The notes beneath the pieces are model-generated. The model ran no database searches and was not told the DNA's origin. It saw nothing but the letters and a program-made list of their open reading frames with translations. Source: Pseudomonadota bacterium (GTDB taxonomy: Bacteria > Pseudomonadota > Gammaproteobacteria > Burkholderiales > SG8-39). From it: 58,799 bases of DNA. The position numbers and the translations under genes are program-made. Numbering within the stretch: position 1 is the first letter of the stretch; the number at the start of each line of letters is the position of its first letter. Below, one piece after another: positions 34,826 to 44,019 of this stretch. The stretch is from assembly GCA_021811085.1 (NCBI GenBank), contig JAJZPQ010000020.1, positions 1 to 58,799 of the forward strand, written 5' to 3'.

Positions 34826-35623
34826 ATGGCACGGACGCGCTATTTTTACCTGCAACTCGCGTTCACACTGCTCGCGTGCTTATTCCTAATCGTGCCGGTA
34901 CTCATGTCGGTGATTGCTGGTCTTACGGTGAATTTTTTCCAGGGCGTCTCAAGCGGGCTCACGCTGCGCTGGATCGGCGTGGTGTGGGATCTGTACGCAG
35001 AAACCATCTTCCGCAGCCTGTATATTGCATTTGCGGCGCTCAGCGTCACGCTGCTCATCGGAGTGCCGGCGGCCTACGTGCTGGCGAAACGCCCAGGTGT
35101 CGTGACCCGGCTCATCGAGGAGGCTTTGGTACTTCCGGTCGCCATTCCCGGCCTTGCGACCGCGCTGGCGCTGATTCTCACCTACGGCGGATTCCGCGAT
35201 TTCCGCACCAGCTGGGTGTTCATCCTCGTCGGGCATGTGCTGTATACGCTTCCCTTCATGGTGCGCTCGGTGCTGGCGGTGCTGTCATCGTTCAACTTTC
35301 GCGTCCTCGAGGAAAGCGCGGCGAGCCTTGGCGCCGGTTTCTGGCGGCGATTTTTCGGTATCATTGTGCCGAACGTTCGATCGGGAATCGTCGCCGGTGC
35401 GCTTACCGTCGTGACGCTCTCGATCGGCGAATTCAACCTTACCTGGATGCTGCACACGCCTGAAACCATGACCCTGCCGGTCGGACTCGCCGATAGCTAC
35501 GCATCCATGCGCCTCGAGATCGGCAGCGCCTATACGCTCGTCTTCTTCGTCATGATCACGCCTCTTCTCATCGCATTGCAGCGCTACGGCCTGCAGCGCG
35601 TCACTACTCGCGGGCCAGCTTGA
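34826..35623 (+). CDS. ABC importer permease 2
   Basis: 265-aa inner-membrane protein, ATG 34826 with GGGA upstream. EAA loop: EESAASLGAGFWRRFFGIIVPNV. Six predicted helices, e.g. LAFTLLACLFLIVPVLMSVI. PotC-like partner of permease 1. Its stop overlaps the ATPase TTG start (TTGA). Confidence 0.87.
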   Translation: MARTRYFYLQLAFTLLACLFLIVPVLMSVIAGLTVNFFQGVSSGLTLRWIGVVWDLYAETIFRSLYIAFAALSVTLLIGVPAAYVLAKRPGVVTRLIEEALVLPVAIPGLATALALILTYGGFRDFRTSWVFILVGHVLYTLPFMVRSVLAVLSSFNFRVLEESAASLGAGFWRRFFGIIVPNVRSGIVAGALTVVTLSIGEFNLTWMLHTPETMTLPVGLADSYASMRLEIGSAYTLVFFVMITPLLIALQRYGLQRVTTRGPA

Positions 35624-36666
35624 GCGCAAAAGGCGGAACCGCAATTCGGCTGGTTGGGTGCGCGAAGACGTTCACCAACGGCACGCGCGCGCTGGAGCGC
35701 ACGGCGCTCGAGCTCAAAGGCGGTGAGATCATCGTGTTCCTCGGTCCGTCCGGCTGCGGCAAGACGACGCTGCTCCGCGTGATCGCCGGCCTGGAATCAC
35801 CGGACCCCGGGGGGCGAATATTCTTTGACGACGAGGACGTGACCGAGCTGCCGATCGAGCGGCGGAATGTGGGCATGGTATTTCAGTCCTATGCCCTATT
35901 TCCCAACATGAACGTCGAGGAGAACATCGCCTACGGCCTCAAGGTGCACGGGGCGACGCCGCAGCACCGCGCCAAACGCGTCGAGGAAATGCTGCAAATG
36001 ATGCAGATCGGCGAACTGCGCCTGCGCCGCGTGACCGAACTCTCGGGTGGCCAGCGCCAGCGCGTTGCGCTCGCACGCGCAATCGCGGCCCAGCCGCGGG
36101 TGCTGCTGCTCGACGAGCCTTTGACTGCGCTCGATGCGCTGCTGCGCGAGCGGCTGCGCATCGAGATCGACGTCTTGCTGCATTCGCTCGGCATTACCGC
36201 GGCTTACGTCACCCACGACCAGGGGGAGGCGATGGCCATCGGCGACCGCATCGCCGTGATCAATCGCGGCACGATCGTCCAGACCGGTACCCCGCGCGAG
36301 ATCTATTACCACCCCGCCAGCTCGTTCGTCGCGGATTTCGTCGGTACCATGAATCGCGTTAACGGCACGCTGCGCGACGGATCGCTGGAATTGCCGGGCG
36401 GCCGCATTCCCTGGACGCAAGGAGGCACAGGTGCCGTGCAAGCGCTGTTCCGTCCGAACGACGCGCGCATCGTCACCGAGGCCGAGGCGCAGCTGCGCGG
36501 CGTAGTTGAGCAGCAGTTCTTTCTCGGCGATCGCACGCGGCTGCACGTAAGCGGCATTGCCGATGGGCTGGTGGTGGTGGAGACGAGCGAACACCGCGAA
36601 TTCCGGGTAGGTCAGAGCGTGGGACTGCGCATCGAGCCCGGTGCACTGTTGAATTTGCGCGACTGA
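35620..36666 (+). CDS. ABC importer ATP-binding protein
   Basis: 348 aa, TTG start overlapping the permease stop by 4 nt. Walker A GPSGCGKTT, signature [14 protein letters not shown], Walker B VLLLDEPLTALD, H-loop VTHDQGEA, and a C-terminal TOBE-like regulatory domain (ARIVTEAEAQLRGVVEQQFFLGD). PotA/FbpC-type subunit energising the operon's two permeases. Confidence 0.92.
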   Translation: MSAKGGTAIRLVGCAKTFTNGTRALERTALELKGGEIIVFLGPSGCGKTTLLRVIAGLESPDPGGRIFFDDEDVTELPIERRNVGMVFQSYALFPNMNVEENIAYGLKVHGATPQHRAKRVEEMLQMMQIGELRLRRVTELSGGQRQRVALARAIAAQPRVLLLDEPLTALDALLRERLRIEIDVLLHSLGITAAYVTHDQGEAMAIGDRIAVINRGTIVQTGTPREIYYHPASSFVADFVGTMNRVNGTLRDGSLELPGGRIPWTQGGTGAVQALFRPNDARIVTEAEAQLRGVVEQQFFLGDRTRLHVSGIADGLVVVETSEHREFRVGQSVGLRIEPGALLNLRD

Positions 36667-36667
36667 A

Positions 36668-37489
36668 GTGCTGATCGCGCAGGTTACAGACACTCACATC
36701 AAGGCGGCGGGCAGGCTTGCCTACCGCAAAGTGGATTCAGCGGACAAGCTGGCGAACTGCGTGGCGCATCTCAATGCGCTGGATCCGCGCCCCGACCTCG
36801 TCCTGCTCACCGGGGATTTGGTCGACCTCGGGCGGGCCGAGGAGTATGCGCTGCTGCGCGAGATCCTGGCACCGCTCGGCATGCCGCTCTATGTCATTCC
36901 GGGCAACCACGATGAGCGCGACGCCCTGCGCCGGGCATTCGCCGATCATGCTTACCTGCCGCAGAGCGGTGAGTTCCTGCACTACGTGCTTGAAGATTAT
37001 CCGCTGCGCCTGATCGGGCTCGATACCATAGTACCAGGCGAGCCAGGCGGAGAAATGTGCGCGCGTCGCCTTGCCTGGCTCGAGGCCCAGCTCGAGCGCG
37101 CGCCGGACCGCCCGACTGTACTGTTCATGCACCATCCGCCGTTCCTGACCGGCCTCGCCAACATGGATTGGCAGAATTGCCGCAACGGTGAGGCGCTCGG
37201 CGCGCTGGTCGAGCGCCAGCCGCAGGTGATGCGCATACTCTGCGGCCACGTCCACCGCCCGATCCATCTCGGCTGGCATGGCGTTACGGCGAGCATTGCG
37301 CCGAGTCCGTCGCACTCCTGCGTTTTCGATCTGAAGCCGGACGCCCGGCACGATTTCGTGCTCGAGCCGCCGACCTGCGAACTGCATTACTGGCACGAAG
37401 GCGCGGGCCTGGTCAGCCACCTCACCTTTATCGGCGATTACGGCGGGCGCTTTCCGTTTTACGACACGAGCGGCAAACTGATCGATTGA
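36668..37489 (+). CDS. Calcineurin-like metallophosphoesterase (CpdA/GpdQ type)
   Basis: 273 aa, GTG start 1 nt after the ATPase stop. Two-metal motifs in order: QVTDTHI (D-x-H), LTGDLVDLGR, GNHDER, MHHPPF, and GHVHRPIH. This class III phosphodiesterase group hydrolyses cAMP, glycerophosphodiesters or similar. Coupled to the transporter, it probably acts on the imported compound after entry; no signal peptide is seen, so it is cytoplasmic. Confidence 0.88.
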   Translation: MLIAQVTDTHIKAAGRLAYRKVDSADKLANCVAHLNALDPRPDLVLLTGDLVDLGRAEEYALLREILAPLGMPLYVIPGNHDERDALRRAFADHAYLPQSGEFLHYVLEDYPLRLIGLDTIVPGEPGGEMCARRLAWLEAQLERAPDRPTVLFMHHPPFLTGLANMDWQNCRNGEALGALVERQPQVMRILCGHVHRPIHLGWHGVTASIAPSPSHSCVFDLKPDARHDFVLEPPTCELHYWHEGAGLVSHLTFIGDYGGRFPFYDTSGKLID

Positions 37490-37501
37490 CGCCGAGGGCC
37501 G

Positions 37502-37993
37502 CTACTTCATCTTCGCGAGCTTCTCCAGCGCGCTGCCCGTGACCCGCACCAGTTTCCACTCGTGCATGATGGTGGCGCCCAGGGTTTCGTAAAAGAAAAT
37601 CGCCGGCTCATTCCAGTCGAGCACCGACCACTCGAGCCGCCCGCAATTGCGCTCGGCCGCGATGCGGGCGATCTGCAGCAGCATGGCACGCCCGAAACCG
37701 CGGCGGCGATACGCCGGACGCACGTACAGGTCTTCCAGGTACAGCCCCTTTTTGCCGAGGAAAGTGGAGAAGTTGTGGAAGTACACGGCAAACGCCACCG
37801 GCTCGGTTCCGCTGTGGCCGAGCAGGACTTCGGTGTGGCTTTTCGGCCCGAACAGCTCTTCCGCGATCACGTCCTCGGTGGCCACGACCAGATGGCTGAG
37901 TTTTTCGTATTCCGCCAGATCCTTGACGAAGCGCAGCACCAGCGGCACGTCGGCACGCGTGGCCGGGCGTATGGTCATGGTTTCCGGGTTCAT
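37502..37993 (-). CDS. GNAT acetyltransferase, SSAT-like
   Basis: 163 aa. N-terminal TIRPATRADVPLVLRFVKDLAEYEKL and the acetyl-CoA loop VRPAYRRRGFGRAMLLQIARIA, then the LEWSVLDWNEPAIFFYETLGA segment, which is characteristic of spermidine/thialysine acetyltransferase-like GNATs. Likely acetylates a small amine. It starts inside the last codons of mltB (4-nt overlap). Confidence 0.85.
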   Translation of the reverse strand: MNPETMTIRPATRADVPLVLRFVKDLAEYEKLSHLVVATEDVIAEELFGPKSHTEVLLGHSGTEPVAFAVYFHNFSTFLGKKGLYLEDLYVRPAYRRRGFGRAMLLQIARIAAERNCGRLEWSVLDWNEPAIFFYETLGATIMHEWKLVRVTGSALEKLAKMK

Positions 37994-38997
37994 TTTGATT
38001 GATCGGCTGATTTCACCGCCTGCGCGAGTTCGAGCACTGCGGCGGCGTACATGCTGGAGCGATTGTAGCGCGTGAGCACGTAGAAGTTGGTGAACCCGAC
38101 CAGGTATTCGCTCATCGCGTCGGGCGAGGTGAGTTCGATCAAGGCGCAGGCCGCGTCCGCCGCGGCCTCGCCCTTGACGCTGACGCCGTAGTTTGCCAGA
38201 TCGCCGTAGCGGTAGGTGGGTTTGATGCCGGCATCGACCAGCCGGCGGAAATTCTCGCCCTGCACCTGGGCCGGATAGGCCACGGGCTGACCCGTCTCCC
38301 AGCCGTGCGCCTTGAGAAAATTGGCGACGCTGCCGATCGCATCGGCGAAGCTGCCCGACAGGTCCTGCTTGCCGTCGCCGTCCAGATCCACGGCATAGCG
38401 GCGGTAGCTGCCGGGCATGAACTGCGGGATGCCGATCGCTCCCGCGTACGACCCTTTCAGCGCCAGCGTGTCGATGCCGGCGTCGCGCGCATACAGCAGA
38501 TAGTTCTCCAGCTCGCCGCGGAAAAATTCGGCGCGCGGAGGGTAGTCGAACGCAAGCGTGCTGAGGGCGTCGATGACGCGGTAGTTGCCGGTGTTGCGGC
38601 CGTACACCGTTTCCACGCCGATGATGGCGACAATGATTTCTTCGGGCACGCCGTAGAGCGCCGCCGCGTACGCAAGCGACGCGCGCTGCTTTTCGCGGAA
38701 CGCGACGCCCGCAGCGATGCGCTCCGGCGTGAGAAACAGCGCGCGATAGGCCTGCCAGGATTTGGCGCGCGGTTCGGTCGGAGGTGTGATGGCCGCGATG
38801 ATGCCGGGCTGGTAGCGCGCGCGGGCAAACAGCGTGCGCAGTTCCTGTTTGACGAAACCGTGCTTTTCCACCATTTCATTGATGAACTCGCGTACATCGC
38901 TGCGTCCGGCATAGCGTTCGGCGCGGTGCGCCGCATGGGCGAGGGAGCACGGCAGCGCGAGCGCCGCGCACAGCAGCAAGCGCGCGCCGCGGCTCAA
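37990..38997 (-). CDS. mltB: Lytic murein transglycosylase B
   Basis: 335 aa with an N-terminal signal peptide (LLLCAALALPCSLAHA; no lipobox Cys, so probably soluble periplasmic). Catalytic Glu in IIGVETVYGRNTGNY, and SYAGAIGIPQFMPGSYRRYAVD. It cleaves the MurNAc-GlcNAc bond of peptidoglycan, forming 1,6-anhydro ends. Its start overlaps the end of the transglutaminase gene. Confidence 0.9.
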   Translation of the reverse strand: MSRGARLLLCAALALPCSLAHAAHRAERYAGRSDVREFINEMVEKHGFVKQELRTLFARARYQPGIIAAITPPTEPRAKSWQAYRALFLTPERIAAGVAFREKQRASLAYAAALYGVPEEIIVAIIGVETVYGRNTGNYRVIDALSTLAFDYPPRAEFFRGELENYLLYARDAGIDTLALKGSYAGAIGIPQFMPGSYRRYAVDLDGDGKQDLSGSFADAIGSVANFLKAHGWETGQPVAYPAQVQGENFRRLVDAGIKPTYRYGDLANYGVSVKGEAAADAACALIELTSPDAMSEYLVGFTNFYVLTRYNRSSMYAAAVLELAQAVKSADQSK

Positions 38998-40949
38998 ACG
39001 CTGAACTCCCGCACCAGCAGGCGCAATTCGGCCAGCATGCGCGCATCCGCCGCTGCGCCGTAGCGCAGCGCGATGTAACGCTCGCCGATGGCGCGTATGC
39101 GCTCGGCGCTGGCAGGGTAGCGGGCGGCGCTGCGCGCGACGAAATCGGCCGGACCTTCATGCGCTGCGCGCGCACAGCCTTTCTTTCCGAGCTTGGCGCA
39201 GAACCTGAGCCACAGGCGCTGCACCCGGTCGGCCGTGCGCATGCGCCGCAGCAGCCAGGCCGTCAGCAGCGCGAGCAGGCCGCCCACGCCCCAGAACAGC
39301 GTCAGCGCCATGTTTTCCCAGCTGGGTTCGCTCATGCCCAGGCCGGAGAGGAATTCGCGCTGGCGTTCCGGGTTGTAGCCAAGCACCAGCTGATTCCATT
39401 TGTTGGCGAGCGCATCCCAGTTGTAGCGCACCTCGCGCAGCCAGGCGAGCGTGGTGCGCGCCATCAAGGGCAGCGGATCGGTGGCGGGTACGGCTGCGGC
39501 AACGCCGGATTCAACGCGCACCGGCGCGACCGCGGCAGTCGGATCGAAGCGCACCCAGCCGCGGCGCTTGAGCCAGACCTCAGCCCAGGCATGCGCATCG
39601 GATTGACGCACCACCATGTACTGGTCCACCGGATTGATTTCGCCGCCCTGGTAACCCGTGACCACGCGCGCCGGCAGGCCGGCCGCGCGCATCAGGAACA
39701 CGAAACTGGAGGAATAGTGCTCGCAAAAGCCGCGCTTGCTGCCGAACAGGAATTCATCGATCGAATCGCGGCCGAGCAGCGGCGGTTCCAGCGTGTAGAC
39801 GAAACCCTGCTCGCGAAAGTAATCCAGCGCCTTTTGCACGATGGCGATGTCTGCGGCGCCTCCGGCGGCCCATTGCTCGGCCAGCCGGCGCGCGCGCGGA
39901 TTGAAGCTTGCGGGCAATTGCAGCCCCGGCCTGAGCTCGCCCGCGTCGTCCGTGCTGCCCTCGGTGAAATCGGTGTAGGAAAGCATGTCGTAGCGCACGC
40001 GATTGCGCACCGGCGTGCGTGCGAGCAGCACGTAATCGGCGCTGACGCCCGCATTGGGCGGTACCTTCGCCGCGAGTTCGAGCGCGAACAGCCAGTTGTG
40101 GTTGTGCGGCTCCAGCGTGACTTCGTAATCGTAGGGCTTGCCCTTGGCCTCGAACTTGACCTGACCGTAGGGGCGCACATCGCCCGGGCGCCAGGTGCGG
40201 CCATCGAAATTCCAGAACACCGGCCCGCGCCAGTACAACTCGCGCCGCGGCGGCACATCGCCGCGGAAACGCACGCGAAACGCGATCGCGTCCGACTGCG
40301 ACAGCCGGCTGATCGCGCCGGGCGACATCGAGTCGGACAGGCCGGTGACGCCGCTGTAGGCGTCCTGCGGCAGGCCCCATAACGGGCCTTGCACCCGCGG
40401 AAACAGAACGAACAGGACCAGCATCACCGGTCCCGCCTGCGCCAGCAGCGCGGCCGCGGTTTTCAGATTGGCCTGCAGCGAACGCCCGGCGGCGGCGAAG
40501 TTCACCAGGCTGGCGCTGTTGATCAATGTGGAAACCAGCATCAATGCCGCGGTGGGCAGGGTCTGCGAGTAGAAGAAATTGGTGAGTGCGAGAAAATAGG
40601 AGAGCAGGACCAGCACCATGGCATCGCGCTTATGATGCAGCTCGAGCAGCTTCAGCGACAGGAACAGCACCAGCAGGGCCACGCCGGAATCGCGGCCGAA
40701 AATGGTGCGGTAGGTGAGATAGACGCCGACCATGCCGCCGGCGACCAGCAGCGCGAGCAGCCATTTCTTCGGCAGCGCGCGCTCGCCCCAGGCGAGATAG
40801 ACGCGCCAGGCGAACAGCATGACTGCGATCAGATTCAGCCACCAGGGCAGGCGCTGCATATGCGGCGCAACCACCAGCGCGAGGCCGGCGAGCAGCCAGA
40901 ACAAATGGCGCAATTCGATGCCGGCGTTCGGCGCGTTGTCAGAGGCCAT
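38994..40949 (-). CDS. TgpA-like transmembrane transglutaminase (DUF3488)
   Basis: 651 aa from ATG 40949 (MASDNAPNAGIELRHLFWLL). An N-terminal half of about six to seven helices is followed by a periplasmic transglutaminase domain with Cys (KRGFCEHYSSSF), His (DAHAWAEVW) and Asp (RFDPTAAV), and a last helix (ALTLFWGVGGLLALLTAWLL) before a cytoplasmic DUF4129-like tail. The related Pseudomonas TgpA is essential; its substrate is not settled. It overlaps the DUF58 gene by 11 nt, forming the usual MoxR-DUF58-TgpA trio. Confidence 0.9.
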   Translation of the reverse strand: MASDNAPNAGIELRHLFWLLAGLALVVAPHMQRLPWWLNLIAVMLFAWRVYLAWGERALPKKWLLALLVAGGMVGVYLTYRTIFGRDSGVALLVLFLSLKLLELHHKRDAMVLVLLSYFLALTNFFYSQTLPTAALMLVSTLINSASLVNFAAAGRSLQANLKTAAALLAQAGPVMLVLFVLFPRVQGPLWGLPQDAYSGVTGLSDSMSPGAISRLSQSDAIAFRVRFRGDVPPRRELYWRGPVFWNFDGRTWRPGDVRPYGQVKFEAKGKPYDYEVTLEPHNHNWLFALELAAKVPPNAGVSADYVLLARTPVRNRVRYDMLSYTDFTEGSTDDAGELRPGLQLPASFNPRARRLAEQWAAGGAADIAIVQKALDYFREQGFVYTLEPPLLGRDSIDEFLFGSKRGFCEHYSSSFVFLMRAAGLPARVVTGYQGGEINPVDQYMVVRQSDAHAWAEVWLKRRGWVRFDPTAAVAPVRVESGVAAAVPATDPLPLMARTTLAWLREVRYNWDALANKWNQLVLGYNPERQREFLSGLGMSEPSWENMALTLFWGVGGLLALLTAWLLRRMRTADRVQRLWLRFCAKLGKKGCARAAHEGPADFVARSAARYPASAERIRAIGERYIALRYGAAADARMLAELRLLVREFSV

Positions 40950-41895
40950 ACAGAGCCAGTTCCCGCAGACAGGCGAGCCGGTGCGGTGCGCCCGCGTCAG
41001 GCGCGATCTCGACCCCGGGCAGGCGCAGGCCGTAACGCAATCCATCCTGGCCGGCGGCGAGCACCCAGCGCGTCAGCCGCGACAATTTGGATTCGAGGCC
41101 CAGGTCGCGGGGCAGTTCGTTCCAGTCCAGCCACAATTCGGCGGCGGCGCGGCCGCTGAACACCTTAGTCTGCAGGCCCTGCCCGCGCGCGGCGGCTTTC
41201 CAGTGTATGTGCCGCGGCGAATCGCTGATCTGGTACTGGCGCAGTCCGGCGAAATCGTCGCTGCCGCCGCTGGACACGCGCTTCTCCCCGCTGCCGCCGG
41301 AGGGCTCGGGCAGGGGCAGCAGGCCGTCGTCGGGCTTGGGATAGACGAGGCAGCGCATGTCCGGCTGAATATAGCTCCAGGCGCGCAGCAGGCCGAGCGG
41401 AAAGCGCGTGTCCAGGGTAATGCGCCCGGGCGCGAGCCAGCCACGCCGCTCGGCGGCGATCGGGACGCTCACCGTGGTGCCGCGCTGGGACGCTATGTCG
41501 CACAGCGTCGCCTTGCCGCCATGCCACAGCGCGATGGCGCAGCGCTCGTAGCCCGAGCGGTTTTCCACGAACAGCTCGAACCAGGCGAGCTCGCCCGCGA
41601 ATACGGGTTCCGCACGGCCCGGCGTCACATGCAGATGCACCAGGTTGCGGAACGTGTGCAGGATCGCGACCAGGCCCATGCTCGCGAGCAGGAAGGTGAG
41701 GATGTAGCCGAGCGAGAGGTTGTAGTTGATCGAGCCGATCAGCATCACGCCCAGGGCCAGCGCGAACGCGAGCCCCGGCCGGGTAGGCAAGATATAGACG
41801 CGGTTCTGCCGCAGGAAAATCGTGCCCGGCTCGGGCTTGCGCGGGCCGAAGAACGCGAGATAGAGCTGCGAGCGGCTCAGGATTTTTTCGAACAT
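40939..41895 (-). CDS. DUF58 (von Willebrand-like) protein
   Basis: 318 aa. Two adjacent hydrophobic helices (FALALGVMLIGSINYNLSLG and ILTFLLASMGLVAI) anchor it; the DUF58 core is marked by FAGLRQYQISDSPRHIHW. These proteins pair with MoxR AAA+ ATPases, probably in assembling or folding other complexes. Upstream is moxR, downstream the transglutaminase gene. Confidence 0.88.
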   Translation of the reverse strand: MFEKILSRSQLYLAFFGPRKPEPGTIFLRQNRVYILPTRPGLAFALALGVMLIGSINYNLSLGYILTFLLASMGLVAILHTFRNLVHLHVTPGRAEPVFAGELAWFELFVENRSGYERCAIALWHGGKATLCDIASQRGTTVSVPIAAERRGWLAPGRITLDTRFPLGLLRAWSYIQPDMRCLVYPKPDDGLLPLPEPSGGSGEKRVSSGGSDDFAGLRQYQISDSPRHIHWKAAARGQGLQTKVFSGRAAAELWLDWNELPRDLGLESKLSRLTRWVLAAGQDGLRYGLRLPGVEIAPDAGAPHRLACLRELALYGL

Positions 41896-41923
41896 CGCGC
41901 CAGCCGGCTGTGGTCGAAGTGTT

Positions 41924-42928
41924 TCAGGGGATCGGTACGGCCTCGATCAGCGCGGCGGTGACCTCGGAAGAGCGTTTGCGCGCGCCTTCGTGCGCTGGCG
42001 CGAGGCGGTGTCCGGCGACCCCGGGCAGAATGGCCTGCACGTCCTCCGGCAGCACTTTGTCGCGGCCTTCGAGCATGGCCCAGGCTTTGGCCGCATGCAG
42101 TATGCCCAGCGCGGCGCGCGGCGACAGGCCGTTGGTGAATTCGGGTGCGCGCCGCGTGTGCTCGACGATGGCCTGGATATAGTCGAGCAGGGCCGGCGCT
42201 GCGTGCACCTGGTTCGCACCCGCCTGCATTTCCATCAGTTCGCCCGGGGCGAGACAGGGCTCCAGCGTCGCCACCAGGTTGCGCCGCTCCGTGCCCTGCA
42301 GCAGGGCGCGCTCCGCGTCGCGATCCGGATAGCCGAGTTCGATGCGCATGAGAAAGCGGTCGAGCTGCGATTCCGGCAGCGGGAAGGTGCCGACCTGGTG
42401 CGAGGGATTCTGTGTGGCGATGACGAAGAAAGGCTCGGGCAGCGGCCGCGTCTCGCCTTCGGCGGTGACCTGATGCTCTTCCATCGCCTCGAGCAGGGCG
42501 CTTTGCGTCTTGGGTGTGGCGCGGTTGACTTCGTCCGCCAGGATCAGCTGCGAAAAAATCGGCCCCGGATGGAACTTGAACGCGCCGCTGTCGCGATCGA
42601 ACACCGAGACGCCGATGATGTCCGCGGGCAGCAGGTCGCTGGTAAACGAGATGCGCTGGAAGTTGAGGCCCAGGAGCTTGGCCAGGGTGTGAGCGAGCGT
42701 AGTCTTGCCTACGCCGGGCAGATCCTCGATCAGCAGGTGGCCGCGCGCGAGCAGGCAGGCCACCGCCAGCCGTATCTGCCGTTCCTTGCCGAGGATGACT
42801 TTACCTGCGTGATCGATTACGCGATGGATGGGGGTGTCGCGAACGGCGAATTTCGTTTCAGCGTGTAACAGCAATCGGGTTCTCCGTAATCGCCCCGGCG
42901 ATGCGGCGGCTGTGCCCGGGTTGTTCAT
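41924..42928 (-). CDS. MoxR-family AAA+ ATPase
   Basis: 334 aa from ATG 42928; an earlier ATG at 42976 is less likely. Walker A IEDLPGVGKTTLAHTLAKLL, Walker B LILADEVNRATPKTQSALLEAM, sensor 1 FVIATQNP, arginine-finger region LPESQLDRFLMRI. MoxR ATPases act as chaperone-like helpers, here for the DUF58/transglutaminase pair. Divergent from the deacetylase-like gene, with only ~55 nt between starts. Confidence 0.92.
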   Translation of the reverse strand: MNNPGTAAASPGRLRRTRLLLHAETKFAVRDTPIHRVIDHAGKVILGKERQIRLAVACLLARGHLLIEDLPGVGKTTLAHTLAKLLGLNFQRISFTSDLLPADIIGVSVFDRDSGAFKFHPGPIFSQLILADEVNRATPKTQSALLEAMEEHQVTAEGETRPLPEPFFVIATQNPSHQVGTFPLPESQLDRFLMRIELGYPDRDAERALLQGTERRNLVATLEPCLAPGELMEMQAGANQVHAAPALLDYIQAIVEHTRRAPEFTNGLSPRAALGILHAAKAWAMLEGRDKVLPEDVQAILPGVAGHRLAPAHEGARKRSSEVTAALIEAVPIP

Positions 42929-42984
42929 CATCTTACGTGGATTTCGGCTAATATTCATCAAAACCACCTTGAGCAAACGGGCAT

Positions 42985-43908
42985 ATGGCCACGGCTTTCA
43001 TCTCACATCCGCACTGCCGCAAGCACGATATGGGTGCCTATCACCCGGAGAGCCCGGAGCGCCTGGGGGCGATCGAGGACCAGTTGATCGCTTCCGGCAT
43101 CGGGCAGCACCTCGCGCATCACCAGGCGCCGCAGGCGAAAGTGAGCAATCTTGCGCGCGTGCATCCGATGGAGTACATCAGCCATATTCGCTCTAGCGCG
43201 CCGCAAAGCGGCACGGTGCACCTGGACCCCGATACTGCGATGAACCCGCATACCTGGGATGCCGCGCTGCATGCGGCCGGCGCGGCGGTGCTCGCGACCG
43301 ACCTGGTGATGAAGCGCCAGGCGGACAACGCGTTCTGCAGCGTGCGCCCCCCGGGGCATCATGCGACGCGCAACCGCGCCATGGGTTTTTGCCTGTTCAA
43401 CAATGTTGCGATCGCGGCCAAGCACGCACTGGAGGAGCATGGCCTCGAGCGCGTCGCCATCGTCGATTTCGACGTGCATCACGGCAACGGCACCGAGGAC
43501 ATCTTCCAGGACGATGCACGCGTGCTCATGGTGAGCACGTTCCAGCATCCTTTCTATCCCTACAGCGGCACCGAGCATCCGGCGCCGAACATGGTCAATG
43601 TGCCGCTGCCGGCCGGCGCCGGCAGCCAGCTGTTTCGCGACGCCGTGACGCAGCAGTGGCTGCCGGCGCTGGAAGCGTTCAAGCCGCAGATGCTGTTTTT
43701 CTCGGCCGGCTTCGATGCCCATGTGGAGGACGACATGGCCATGCTGCGGCTGGTGGACGCCGATTACGCCTGGGTCACGCAGGAAATCAAGGCGGTGGCG
43801 GACAAATACGCCGAAGGGCGCATTGTTTCGGTGCTCGAGGGCGGCTACAACTTGTCGGCTCTCGGACGCGGCGTAACCGCGCACATCAAGGTGCTGGGCG
43901 GATTGTAA
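42985..43908 (+). CDS. Histone-deacetylase-family hydrolase
   Basis: 307 aa. Class II HDAC/acetoin utilisation-type fold: RPPGHHATRNRAMGFCLFNN (catalytic His pair), VDFDVHHGNGTEDIF (zinc-binding Asp and His), FFSAGFDAHVEDDMA (second zinc Asp), EGGYNL. Bacterial members remove acetyl groups from acetylpolyamines or small amides. The GNATs in this window could act opposite to it, but nothing links them directly. Confidence 0.9.
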   Translation: MATAFISHPHCRKHDMGAYHPESPERLGAIEDQLIASGIGQHLAHHQAPQAKVSNLARVHPMEYISHIRSSAPQSGTVHLDPDTAMNPHTWDAALHAAGAAVLATDLVMKRQADNAFCSVRPPGHHATRNRAMGFCLFNNVAIAAKHALEEHGLERVAIVDFDVHHGNGTEDIFQDDARVLMVSTFQHPFYPYSGTEHPAPNMVNVPLPAGAGSQLFRDAVTQQWLPALEAFKPQMLFFSAGFDAHVEDDMAMLRLVDADYAWVTQEIKAVADKYAEGRIVSVLEGGYNLSALGRGVTAHIKVLGGL

Positions 43909-43913
43909 GGACC

Positions 43914-43938
43914 GCCCGCGCATGAAGCTGGCGCGGGC
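43914..43938 (+). terminator. Possible terminator after the deacetylase gene
   Basis: GCCCGCGC-ATGAAGCTG-GCGCGGGC is an 8-bp perfect stem just after the stop codon, followed by TGTCTTA, a poor U tract. It could also separate the convergent crp-like gene. Confidence 0.4.
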
Positions 43939-44019
43939 TGTCTTACGGCTCGTGCCTCCGATGCGCGCCCTTGCAGCCCGACCGGCGGATGCACTCCGCT
44001 CCACGAGGCGATAGAAAAT

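Noticed and set aside
33992-35623. 543-codon frame spanning both ABC permeases
   Set aside because: Its first half is the out-of-frame reading of permease 1; the real gene in this frame starts at 34826.
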